From: JBOGJG01 sp050747825
Lineage (GTDB): Bacteria > Acidobacteriota > UBA6911 > RPQK01 > JBOGJG01
Length of the DNA stretch: 6,697 bases
Direction: 5' to 3'
Assembly (NCBI GenBank): GCA_050747825.1
Contig: JBOGJG010000347.1
Span: 1 to 6,697, forward strand
A program made the position numbers and the translations under genes. Below are positions 1 to 5,909 of the stretch, one piece after another. Below the pieces are notes generated by a model. That model ran no database searches, was not told the DNA's origin, and saw nothing but the letters and a program-made list of their open reading frames with translations. The number at the start of each line of letters is the position of its first letter. Within the stretch, counting starts at the first letter, position 1.

Positions 1-156
1 AAGCAGGAGCCCGGAGAGCCGATCTGTGCCGCCAGGTCGGCGCTCCCGGGCCGCAGATTGTTGGCCGACTTCTGGTTGCATCCGACAAAACTACCGAGAC
101 CGGAGGCTACGCCCAAAAGCGGCGCAGGCCAGGAACTTCTTGCGATTCAATATCAC
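1..156 (-). pseudogene. 5' end of a probable lipoprotein gene, apparently frameshifted; runs off the left edge
   Basis: Read on the minus strand from GTG at 156 or TTG at 150, the first codons give NRKKFLACAA, a basic n-region followed by a hydrophobic run. That frame stops soon after, near position 92. If one base of the A-tract at 115-118 (TTTT on the coding strand) is removed, reading continues as LGVASGLGSFVGC-NQKS and stays open to base 1, about 39 codons. The joined product has the layout of a lipoprotein signal peptide: basic start, hydrophobic core, FVGC lipobox, then a polar linker. No domain is visible because the gene leaves the window. A strong Shine-Dalgarno-like sequence (AAGGAGGTCA) lies at 175-184 but is about 20 nt from the GTG, too far to serve it well. 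This could be a true frameshift, a sequencing indel, or chance. The evidence is signal-peptide logic only. Confidence 0.4.
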
Positions 157-158
157 AT

Positions 159-188
159 TGGCTAATCTTTCCCGTGACCTCCTTTAAT
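159..188 (+). promoter_or_regulatory. Possible sigma-70-type promoter for the LURP-one-like gene
   Basis: TTGGCT at 159-164 (four of six to TTGACA), an 18-nt spacer and TTTAAT at 183-188 (five of six to TATAAT) lie upstream of the gene starting at 220. This places transcription start near 195 and leaves room for the GAGGT ribosome-binding site at 205-209, 10 nt before the ATG. The match is by eye in an AT-richer stretch, so support is modest. Confidence 0.3.
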
Positions 189-219
189 TCGATGATATTC
201 TAATGAGGTCAGAACCTTA

Positions 220-777
220 ATGTTCGAAGCCAACCCAATCCTCTTTCGCAGGCCCATGTTTCGTATCCTGGGCAGCAAACTGCACGGTTATGATCGAAAC
301 GGAAGCCTGGTGCTTTACTCCCGCAGGCAGCCCCTGAAGCTGAAAGAGACCATCCGCGTCTATCCCGATCGCTCCAGGAGCCGGGAAATCCTTGTCATCC
401 AGGCGCGTCAGGTGCTCGATTTTTCGGCTACTTACGATGTGACTGACCCGGCAGAAGGCCGCCGGGTTGGCGCGCTGCGGCGCAAAGGCATTCGCAGCCT
501 TTTTCGCGATGAGTGGGAGATCGTGGGTGCCGACGAGCGGCCGCTGGGAAGGATCCGCGAAGATTCGACCGGTCTGGCCCTGCTGCGCCGCTTTCTACTG
601 GACCTGATCCCGCAATCTTTTACGTTCGAAGTGAACGGGTCAGCGGCCGGCACATTCCGGCAGCACTTCAACCCCTTCGTGTTTAAGGGCACGCTGGACG
701 TCGGGCCCGCACTGGATCGGCGGCTCGCCATCGCCGCCACCATTCTGCTTATGCAGATCGAAGGCCGGCAGGACTGA
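220..777 (+). CDS. LURP-one-related / phospholipid-scramblase-like (Tubby C-terminal fold) protein
   Basis: A 185-residue protein with no signal peptide. Its pattern fits the LURP-one-related/scramblase-like group: alternating beta-strand segments (RILGSKLHGYDRNGSLVLYS around 15-34), a central strand with YDVTD at 72-76 and VGALRRKG at 83-90, then RDEWEIVGADERPLGRI at about 96-112, and a hydrophobic C-terminal helix (LAIAATILLMQI, about 169-180). In this superfamily a 12-stranded barrel encloses a C-terminal hydrophobic helix, and the spacing here agrees. Bacterial members have no established biochemical role; membrane or lipid association is inferred from the fold. ATG at 220 is preceded by GAGGT at 205-209; Met13 is an alternative start but would remove part of the first segment. 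The gene stands alone, divergent from the broken lipoprotein gene and convergent with the cyclophilin. The family call rests on recalled motifs, not on alignment. Confidence 0.6.
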   Translation: MFEANPILFRRPMFRILGSKLHGYDRNGSLVLYSRRQPLKLKETIRVYPDRSRSREILVIQARQVLDFSATYDVTDPAEGRRVGALRRKGIRSLFRDEWEIVGADERPLGRIREDSTGLALLRRFLLDLIPQSFTFEVNGSAAGTFRQHFNPFVFKGTLDVGPALDRRLAIAATILLMQIEGRQD

Positions 778-858
778 ATCGGGTCAGGTCTGGCATTTTC
801 GTTACACGAACAATAGAGCCGCTACCACCCAGAGGGTACCCGGGGAGCGGCCAGGATC
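778..858. terminator. Convergent intergenic region with hairpin-forming sequences, possible bidirectional terminator
   Basis: Between two convergent genes there is a small hairpin TTCGT-TAC-ACGAA at 798-810, flanked by TTTTC and CAA. There is also a larger GC-rich dyad: CCGCT at 819-823 pairs with AGCGG at 846-850, enclosing ACCC (827-830) and GGGT (834-837). Neither has a long T-tract, so a classical intrinsic terminator is not proved. The position fits transcription stopping for both genes. Confidence 0.3.
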
Positions 859-1548
859 TCACTCAACCAAGCTGGCGTCTCGAATATAGTCGAGTTGAGG
901 AAAGTTTTCCTTGAGGTAAGCGTTTCCCTGAGTCTGGATCAGGTCCTGGCTGGGGCCGGGGCCTTGAGGGTAGCCCTCTCCATAAGCGGAGTAAAGGGAA
1001 TCGACCACCGCCGTGCCCTCCACGACTCTCCCGAAAGGAGAGAACCCCATGGAATCCAGGCGCGGGTTATCGGCGAGGTTGATGAAGAGCTGCGTAGTGC
1101 GCGTATCCGGACCACCGGTCGCAAAGGTGATCGTTCCACGTTGATTGGATTGGATGACCGGATCGTCCGTAATCGTGGCTTCTTCCCAGGCTTGGTTCAC
1201 CTGCGCATAACCGTTGATTCCAAATTGAGCGACAAATCCGTCGAGGACCCGAAAAAAAGCCACGTCCCGAAAAAATCCAAGTTTAACGAGGTTATAAAAA
1301 CGGTCAGCGCCGAGCGGGGACCAAGCCCGGATCACTTCCACACTGAAGGGCCCGCGGGTGGTGTCAAACTCAACGCGAAACTGTTCAGGCGCCTGCTCCC
1401 TGGCTTGCTCCGGCTCCAGGAGGGCAGAATCGAAATTGTCAGGAAGATCAGGCATTGCGCCCTCTCCGCCGGAAGTATCCGAGTTACAGGCCGTCGAAAC
1501 AACGAGCGCGGCCAGAAGGAAAAAGATGGTGAGGATTTTCCGATTCAT
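859..1548 (-). CDS. Cyclophilin-type peptidyl-prolyl cis-trans isomerase, predicted lipoprotein
   Basis: About 229 residues from the chosen start. The first 21 residues form a lipoprotein signal peptide (MNRK, a hydrophobic core, then VSTAC), so the mature protein should be lipid-anchored at Cys21 outside the cytoplasmic membrane. A polar linker of about 35 residues precedes the cyclophilin domain. Signatures: ADRFYNLVKLGFF (about 81-93), FFRVLDGFVAQFG (98-110; the family's catalytic Arg is Arg100), RGTITFA (137-143), TQLFINL (152-158), and MGFSPFGRVVEG (167-178). The Arg, Phe and Gln of the active-site RVxxGFxxQ are kept; the usual His before the Arg is Phe. The role is proline isomerization in folding of exported proteins. 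Longer starts exist at 1563 and 1602, but they add residues before the basic n-region; none has a visible Shine-Dalgarno sequence, so the exact start is uncertain. It is divergent from the DUF4126 gene. Confidence 0.93.
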   Translation of the reverse strand: MNRKILTIFFLLAALVVSTACNSDTSGGEGAMPDLPDNFDSALLEPEQAREQAPEQFRVEFDTTRGPFSVEVIRAWSPLGADRFYNLVKLGFFRDVAFFRVLDGFVAQFGINGYAQVNQAWEEATITDDPVIQSNQRGTITFATGGPDTRTTQLFINLADNPRLDSMGFSPFGRVVEGTAVVDSLYSAYGEGYPQGPGPSQDLIQTQGNAYLKENFPQLDYIRDASLVE

Positions 1549-1585
1549 CAGAACAGTTAGCATAGCAGAGTTGGAGGAAACCCTG

Positions 1586-1596
1586 CCTATAATAGG
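1586..1596. promoter_or_regulatory. Shared divergent promoter core within a palindrome
   Basis: CCTAT-A-ATAGG is a perfect inverted repeat with a one-base centre. It holds TATAAT (1588-1593) reading toward the DUF4126 gene and TATTAT (1589-1594) reading toward the cyclophilin gene. A plus-strand start about 7 nt downstream of the -10 would fall at 1600-1603, at or next to the ATG. No good -35 is seen on either strand. The palindrome may simply follow from overlapping -10 elements, or it could be an operator. Confidence 0.45.
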
Positions 1597-1602
1597 GCCC
1601 AT

Positions 1603-2211
1603 ATGGATATCGCCAGTATAGCCCTGGCGCTTGGTTCCAGCTTGACGGCCGGGTTAAATCTCTATATCACGGCGCTGGCGCTGGGATTCATGCACCGCTA
1701 TGAGTTCATTGTCCTTCCTCCAGGAATGGAAGTTCTCTCCCACGATTGGGTCCTGGTGGTCGCAGGCGTCTTGTTTCTGGTCGAATTCGTGGCCGACAAA
1801 GCTCCCTATGTCGATAATCTTTGGGATTCCATGCACAGCTTTATTCGGGTTCCGGCTGGCGCTATCCTGGCGGTTTCCTCTCTGGGCTATTCCGAGCTTC
1901 CCGCCCATTACCTGTGGATCGCCGCGCTGGTGGGGGGATTCATCACTTTTTCGGCTCACGGCGCCAAAGCGACCACGCGACTGGCCGTCAACACGACGCC
2001 GGAGCCTTTCAGCAACTGGTTCCTGAGTCTCTTTGAAGACGGTTTGAGTCTGGGCCTTTTATGGCTGGTCAGCCGGTATCCGGAAATCGCTGCGATTGTG
2101 GTCCTGTTCCTGCTCACAGGCTTCCTGCTCGTGATTTATTTGTTCTTCCACTTCTTCAAGAAACTGTTTCGGAGAAGCCCTCGAAGTGCTGATCGAGGAG
2201 CGGACGGCTAA
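1603..2211 (+). CDS. DUF4126 family integral membrane protein
   Basis: A 202-residue protein with several hydrophobic segments at about 5-29, 47-64, 83-95, 103-117, 144-157 and 161-184, ending in a basic tail (KKLFRRSPRSADR) that is likely cytoplasmic. It has the conserved pattern I associate with DUF4126: TAGLNLYIT (15-23), EFVADKAPYVDNLWD (61-75), HSFIRVPAGAILA (78-90), HGAKATTRLAVNTTPEPFSNW (119-139) and EDG (145-147). The family has no established function. ATG at 1603 is supported because the conserved N-terminal helix begins there. There is no strong Shine-Dalgarno at normal spacing: AGGG at 1594-1597 is weak and GGAGGA at 1573-1578 is too far. With TATAAT at 1588-1593 the transcript may be leaderless or nearly so. 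The stop codon overlaps that of the convergent SDR gene. Confidence 0.9.
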   Translation: MDIASIALALGSSLTAGLNLYITALALGFMHRYEFIVLPPGMEVLSHDWVLVVAGVLFLVEFVADKAPYVDNLWDSMHSFIRVPAGAILAVSSLGYSELPAHYLWIAALVGGFITFSAHGAKATTRLAVNTTPEPFSNWFLSLFEDGLSLGLLWLVSRYPEIAAIVVLFLLTGFLLVIYLFFHFFKKLFRRSPRSADRGADG

Positions 2212-2978
2212 AGTCGGGAAGCCACCAGCATGCCGCCGTCACAGACCAGGGTCTGCCCGGTGACCATATCCGAGCCGGTGATCAGAGACAGTATGGCGGC
2301 GGCGATGTCTTCCGGACGGCATGCCTGCTGCAAGACCGCCTTTCGTTCATTGGCCTTCAGGACTTCCTCGAAACGCTCGCCCAGTCCGCTTTGCGTCCAT
2401 TGAGTGGGCACGAAGCCGGGAGCCACACAATTCACGCGGATGCCGGGAGCGAACACTCGGGCCAAAGAGCGCGTAAGGGTAATCAAGGCGGCTTTGGAGG
2501 CGGCGTAGGGGATGGAGCTTCCCTCGCCGGTGATTCCTGCGATGCTGGACACGTTTACGATCTCGCCTTCACCCGCTTGCTCTATGTGCGGGAGCGCCGC
2601 CCTGGCGCATTGAAAGGCGCCGCGGACATTCACGCGGAAAACTCGATCCCACAGATCTTCCTGGACTCTGTCCAATTCACGGTGAGGGATAAACTCGGTA
2701 GTGGCGGCATTGTTCACGAGAACGTCGAGCCGGCCGAACTCTTCGACGGCCGCGGCCATCAGACGGCGACAGTCCTGGTCGTCCACGACGGAAGCCTGCA
2801 CGCAAATGGCCGCGCCTCCTCTCGAGCGGATCTGGCCGGCGACTTCTTCCGCTTCGCCTTGAGAGTGGGTATAGTTGACGACTACCGAGCACCCCGCGCC
2901 GGCCAGCGCCTCCACAGTGGCGCGCCCGATGCCCCGGCTCGATCCGGTCACGACGGCGACTTTTCCCTGAATGTTCAT
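2208..2978 (-). CDS. SDR-family NAD(P)-dependent oxidoreductase (FabG-like, classical SDR)
   Basis: 256 residues, the usual length of a classical short-chain dehydrogenase/reductase; soluble and cytoplasmic. Cofactor motif TGSSRGIG at 11-18, NNAA at 89-92 in place of the common NNAG, catalytic Asn117 (VNVRG), Ser145 (NVSSIAG), Tyr158 and Lys162 (YAASK), then the RVNCVAPGFV segment at 181-190 and a CDGGM tail at 247-251. The reaction is NAD(P)H-linked reduction or oxidation of a carbonyl/alcohol; the substrate cannot be told from sequence. Asn35-Tyr36 at the end of the second strand, with no acidic residue there, suggests NADPH rather than NADH. Position 63, often the adenine-contacting Asp, is Ser (QASVVDD). 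The ATG at 2978 follows AGGGA (2988-2992) by 9 nt. The gene is monocistronic, tail-to-tail with DUF4126. It resembles FabG, but no fatty-acid genes are near, so that symbol is not assigned. Confidence 0.93.
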   Translation of the reverse strand: MNIQGKVAVVTGSSRGIGRATVEALAGAGCSVVVNYTHSQGEAEEVAGQIRSRGGAAICVQASVVDDQDCRRLMAAAVEEFGRLDVLVNNAATTEFIPHRELDRVQEDLWDRVFRVNVRGAFQCARAALPHIEQAGEGEIVNVSSIAGITGEGSSIPYAASKAALITLTRSLARVFAPGIRVNCVAPGFVPTQWTQSGLGERFEEVLKANERKAVLQQACRPEDIAAAILSLITGSDMVTGQTLVCDGGMLVASRL

Positions 2979-3004
2979 TGCTGACCGTCCCTTTCGCAGA
3001 GCCG

Positions 3005-3033
3005 ATGGTAGTGCTTCGCAGGTGTGGAATCAA
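3005..3033 (-). promoter_or_regulatory. Possible sigma-70-type promoter for the SDR gene
   Basis: On the minus strand TTGATT (3028-3033) and TACCAT (3005-3010), each four of six to consensus, are separated by exactly 17 nt. Transcription would start near 2998, about 20 nt before the ATG at 2978, leaving the AGGGA ribosome-binding site in the leader. Placement is good, sequence match moderate. Confidence 0.35.
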
Positions 3034-3147
3034 CAGCAAGAAATCGCGCGCGCAACAAGCCCAGGTCCGATGAAAGAAGCTTCTGGAGGGATTGACGGGC
3101 TCGCAAGTAACACGGTACCTTACATTAGAAAGAACGCCGGGCCGTAT
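3034..3147. other. Non-coding or degraded stretch upstream of the amidohydrolase remnant
   Basis: This part of the 450-base gap between the SDR start and the sigma gene shows no recognisable protein in any frame. It contains TTGACG at 3092-3097 without a convincing -10, and GGAGGG at 3085-3090 without a well-spaced start codon. It may be decayed sequence of the amidohydrolase gene whose tail follows. No terminal inverted repeats or transposase fragments are seen that would explain the loss. Confidence 0.4.
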
Positions 3148-3435
3148 CGCCGCAACCCTTTGGGCCGGTGGGGGGTCGATCTGCTGGACTCAACAGGGAC
3201 AATCGAAGAGGGCAAACTGGCCGACCTTGTCTTGCTGGACTCCAATCCGGTTCAGGACATTAGAAATACACAAGAGATAGCGGCGGTGGTATTGAGGGGA
3301 CGGCTTCTCGAAAGAGATGAGCTGGCAGGAATGTTGGTTGATGCCGGATCTCAGGGGAATGACGGCCCCCGCGACGCCGCCTGGAATGATTTCAAGGCTG
3401 AGCACCCTTGGGCGGTAGACAGGGAGTGCCGATGA
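3148..3435 (+). pseudogene. C-terminal remnant of an amidohydrolase (imidazolonepropionase-like)
   Basis: The frame encodes RRNPLGRWGVDLLDSTGTIE, then EGKLADLVLLDSNP, VQDIRNTQEIAAVVLRGRLL and ERDELAGMLVDA, up to about 3342. This is the familiar C-terminal end of metal-dependent amidohydrolases: the xNPA..LG..DSLGTIEEGKLADLVLLDxNPLxDI pattern, followed by the final strands of the small composite beta-sandwich. The TIM-barrel with the metal-binding His residues, normally some 350 residues upstream, is absent; what precedes in this frame is not recognisable. The last 30 codons after about 3342 also look unlike the family. I infer a truncated, non-functional gene. The conserved tail has no internal stop, so the loss may be recent. 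Its stop (3433-3435) overlaps the ATG of the sigma gene (3432), which is probably accidental. A short independent ORF cannot be excluded. Confidence 0.75.
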
Positions 3436-4685
3436 GTGCGGATGCGGCCCAGCGCGCGCGAGAGATGGTGGAGATCGTCTACCGCACCGAGTCGCGCCGC
3501 CTGCTGGCCACCCTGATCCGCGCCCTGGGCGACTTCGACCTCGCCGAAGAGGCGTTGCATGATGCTTTCAGGGCAGCTCTCGAGCAGTGGCCGCGGGACG
3601 GTGTGCCCGCCAATCCCCGGGCCTGGCTGGTATCGGTCGGACGCTTCAAATCCATTGACGGCATTCGCCGGCGCGCCCGTTTCGACGCGCTGGACGATAT
3701 CGGCGGGAAACTCGATGCTGCCATCGACGATGCTGCCGCTTGGGAAGATGAGAGCATCGAGGACGACCGGCTGCGGCTGATCTTCACCTGCTGCCATCCG
3801 GCCCTCTCGACAGAGGCGCAAGTTGCCTTGACGCTGCGCGAGGTGTGCGGCCTCACGACCGAGGAGATCGCCCACGCGTTCCTCGCGCGTCCGCCCACGC
3901 TGGCACAGCGTATCGTGCGTGCCAAGGCAAAGATCCGCCATGCGCGCATTCCTTATAAGGTACCCAGGACGGCCGAACTGCCGGACCGGCTCGATGCGGT
4001 GCTGCGGGTGATCTATCTCGTGTTCAACGAGGGCTATGGCGCGTCCTCAGGTGCGTCGCTGACCCGGCACGACCTGTCGGGTGAGGCGATCCGTCTGGGA
4101 GGGCTGCTCGTCGAGTTGCTGCCGGAGCCCGAGGCGCTCGGGCTGCTGGCTCTGATGCTGCTGCACGAATCGCGACGAACCGCGCGCACCTCGCCGGCCG
4201 GCGATATCGTGCTGCTGGACGACCAGGACCGCTCGTTGTGGAACCGGGCTCAAATCGCCCAGGGAGCGGCGCTGGTTGCGCGCGCGCTTTCGTCCCGCCG
4301 GTTCGGCTCCTATACCATCCAGGCTGCAATCGCGTCGGTGCACGCCGGAGCGCCCAACGCCAGCGCGACCGACTGGGCCCGGATCGTCGAACTGTACGAC
4401 CTGCTGGCGCGCGTGGAGCCGACGCCTGTGGTCGAGCTGAACCGCGCCGTGGCGGTAGCCATGCGGGATGGGCCGGAGGCGGGCCTGACGCTGATCGACG
4501 CCATCCTGGCAGGCGGCGAACTGGCTGATTATCACCTCGCGCACTGCGCCCGGGCCGACCTCTTCCGCCGGCTGGGCAGACCAGAGGAGGCTGCCGCTTC
4601 CTACCGGAAAGCGCTGGCCCTTGCCAGACAGGAGCCGGAACGCCGGTTCATCGAACGGAGGCTTCGAGAGATGGGAGAGCGCTGA
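3432..4685 (+). CDS. ECF42-type RNA polymerase sigma factor with C-terminal TPR-like extension (DUF6596)
   Basis: 417 residues, about twice the length of a simple ECF sigma. Region 2 spans roughly 17-82 (LIRALGDFDLAEEALHDAFR, then NPRAWLVSVGRFKSIDGIRR), and region 4 roughly 114-170 with LIFTCCHPAL at 116-125 and a helix-turn-helix around TLREVCGLTTEEIAHAF. The long extension after 175 contains LPDRLDAVLRVIYLVFNEGY (183-202), LLHESRRTAR (243-252), an IQAAIASVHA segment, VELNRAVAV (334-342) and a TPR-like pair (HCARADLFRRLGRPEEAAAS). This architecture is characteristic of group ECF42. No anti-sigma factor gene is adjacent, as is usual for this group; the extension is thought to be needed for activity. 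The start at 3432 is chosen over an in-frame upstream ATG at 3408 because AGGGAG (3421-3426) lies 5 nt before it and homologous N-termini begin near here. GC content looks higher than in the DUF4126 gene. Confidence 0.95.
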   Translation: MSADAAQRAREMVEIVYRTESRRLLATLIRALGDFDLAEEALHDAFRAALEQWPRDGVPANPRAWLVSVGRFKSIDGIRRRARFDALDDIGGKLDAAIDDAAAWEDESIEDDRLRLIFTCCHPALSTEAQVALTLREVCGLTTEEIAHAFLARPPTLAQRIVRAKAKIRHARIPYKVPRTAELPDRLDAVLRVIYLVFNEGYGASSGASLTRHDLSGEAIRLGGLLVELLPEPEALGLLALMLLHESRRTARTSPAGDIVLLDDQDRSLWNRAQIAQGAALVARALSSRRFGSYTIQAAIASVHAGAPNASATDWARIVELYDLLARVEPTPVVELNRAVAVAMRDGPEAGLTLIDAILAGGELADYHLAHCARADLFRRLGRPEEAAASYRKALALARQEPERRFIERRLREMGER

Positions 4686-4694
4686 AGTAAAAAA

Positions 4695-4720
4695 GTCGAT
4701 AACAATGTCGATCTGAGATC
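4695..4720. repeat. Short direct repeat GTCGAT and dyad GATCT-G-AGATC over the promoter
   Basis: GTCGAT occurs at 4695-4700 and again at 4707-4712 (12-nt period, about one helical turn). The perfect dyad GATCT-G-AGATC lies at 4710-4720, overlapping the candidate -35 and spacer. Either could be a regulator site, but both are short enough to be chance. Confidence 0.3.
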
Positions 4721-4732
4721 AGTGCATTCGAC
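4706..4732 (+). promoter_or_regulatory. Candidate ECF42-dependent promoter for the propeller-MoaD-DGPF genes
   Basis: TGTCGA at 4706-4711, a spacer of exactly 17 nt, and CGAC at 4729-4732. As I recall, ECF42 promoters carry TGTCGA at -35 and CG(A/T)C at -10, so both elements match. The site is in the gap just after the sigma gene. Transcription would start near 4738-4741, giving a leader of about 55 nt before the ATG at 4794 with its AAAGGAG site. TGTCGA occurs elsewhere in the window only inside genes (5885, 6561) without a good -10. Assignment depends on the remembered motif. Confidence 0.6.
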
Positions 4733-4793
4733 TAGAATCATGAATGGGCGGATGGTCGCCGGCGAGCATAATCAACGCAGAAAGGAGCAATGG

Positions 4794-5909
4794 ATGAGTG
4801 GAGTACGAGTACTGGTTGGTACACGCAAGGGGGCGTTCCTCCTGACAGCGGACGGCAAACGGGAACAGTGGAACGTCAGCGGGCCCCATTTTGCGGGCTG
4901 GGAGATCTATCACCTGAAGGGCTCGCCCGCCGAGCCGAACCGGCTCTATGTGTCGCAAACCAGCGGCTGGTTCGGGCAGATGATCCAGCGCTCCGACGAC
5001 GGTGGCGACACGTGGGAGGCTGTCGGAAACGAGTTTGTGTACGACGGTGTCCCGGGTACTCACCAGACATACGACGGTACGCAGCACCCCTGGGAGTTCG
5101 CGCGAGTCTGGCACCTCGAACCATCGCTGACGGATCCGGATATCGTCTACGCCGGGGCGGAAGACGCCGCGCTATTCCGCACTGTGGACGGCGGCCGGAC
5201 GTGGCAGGAAGTTTCCGAGCTGCGCCGCCACCCCTCCGGGCCCTCGTGGCAGCCAGGAGCCGGAGGGATGTGCCTGCACACGATCCTGTTGGATCCGAGC
5301 AATCCCGAGCGGATCTTCATCGCCATCTCGGCCGCGGGTGCCTTCCGCACCGATGATGCCGGCAAGACCTGGCAGCCCATAAACCGCGGCCTGCGGTCGG
5401 AGCACATCCCCGACCCGAACGCAGAGGTCGGCCACTGCGTCCACCGCATCGCGATGCACTCCTCGCGACCGGGCGTGCTGTTCATGCAGAAGCACTGGGA
5501 TATCATGCGAAGCGACGATGCCGGCGATTCATGGCATGAGGTCAGCGGTAACCTGCCGACCGACTTCGGCTTCCCGATTGACGTTCATGCGCACGAGCCG
5601 GACACCATTTACGTCGTCCCGATCAAGAATGACTCCGAGCATTTCCCGCCCGATGGGAAGCTGCGCGTGTACCGCAGCCGTACGGGCGGCAACGAGTGGG
5701 AACCGCTCACCAAAGGGCTGCCGCAGAGCGACTGCTATGTGAACGTGTTGCGTGACGCGATGACCGTTGACTCGCTCGATTCCTGCGGCGTGTACTTCGG
5801 TACCACCGGTGGGCAGGTGTACGCATCGGCCGACGGCGGAGACTCCTGGACTCCCATCGTCCGAGACCTGCCACCCGTCCTGTCTGTCGAGGTCCAGACA
5901 CTGCCATGA
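4794..5909 (+). CDS. BNR/Asp-box repeat beta-propeller protein (sialidase- or glycosyl-hydrolase-like fold)
   Basis: 371 residues with six Asp-box-type repeats (S/T-x-D-x-G-x-T-W): RSDDGGDTW (66-74), RTVDGGRTW (129-137), RTDDAGKTW (185-193), RSDDAGDSW (239-247), a degenerate RSRTGGNEW (294-302), and SADGGDSW (345-352). Each closes a blade of a predicted beta-propeller. The N-terminus starts directly with strand VRVLVGTRKGAFLLT and has no signal peptide, so the protein is probably cytoplasmic, unlike secreted sialidases. The arginine triad of true sialidases is not evident; enzymatic activity should not be assumed. ATG at 4794 is chosen because AAAGGAG (4781-4787) lies 6 nt upstream; an in-frame GTG at 4722 would start inside the candidate promoter and adds an unconserved-looking basic segment. 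The stop overlaps the next gene's start (ATGA at 5906), implying translational coupling and a shared function with the MoaD-like protein. Confidence 0.88.
   Translation: MSGVRVLVGTRKGAFLLTADGKREQWNVSGPHFAGWEIYHLKGSPAEPNRLYVSQTSGWFGQMIQRSDDGGDTWEAVGNEFVYDGVPGTHQTYDGTQHPWEFARVWHLEPSLTDPDIVYAGAEDAALFRTVDGGRTWQEVSELRRHPSGPSWQPGAGGMCLHTILLDPSNPERIFIAISAAGAFRTDDAGKTWQPINRGLRSEHIPDPNAEVGHCVHRIAMHSSRPGVLFMQKHWDIMRSDDAGDSWHEVSGNLPTDFGFPIDVHAHEPDTIYVVPIKNDSEHFPPDGKLRVYRSRTGGNEWEPLTKGLPQSDCYVNVLRDAMTVDSLDSCGVYFGTTGGQVYASADGGDSWTPIVRDLPPVLSVEVQTLP

Noticed and set aside
895..1560. Long plus-strand open frame of 221 codons opposite the cyclophilin gene
   Set aside because: It is antisense to a gene with clear family motifs and its translation shows no recognisable domain; it is a by-product of GC-rich codon usage.
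2205..2211. Overlapping stop codons of the convergent DUF4126 and SDR genes as a regulatory overlap
   Set aside because: An overlap of a few bases at convergent ends is common in compact genomes and no hairpin or other signal accompanies it.
3092..3280. TTG-initiated 62-codon frame overlapping the amidohydrolase remnant
   Set aside because: GGAGGG is only one base from the TTG, the product has no recognisable features, and the other frame carries clear amidohydrolase similarity.
4047..4544. Minus-strand open frames opposite the sigma gene (also 3351-3941)
   Set aside because: The translations are low-complexity, Arg/Ala/Gln-rich and unrecognisable, while the plus strand encodes a full sigma factor.
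4722..4793. Upstream GTG start extending the propeller protein by 24 residues
   Set aside because: It begins inside the candidate promoter, has no ribosome-binding site, and the added segment is unlike the start of the fold. ATG at 4794 has AAAGGAG at ideal distance.
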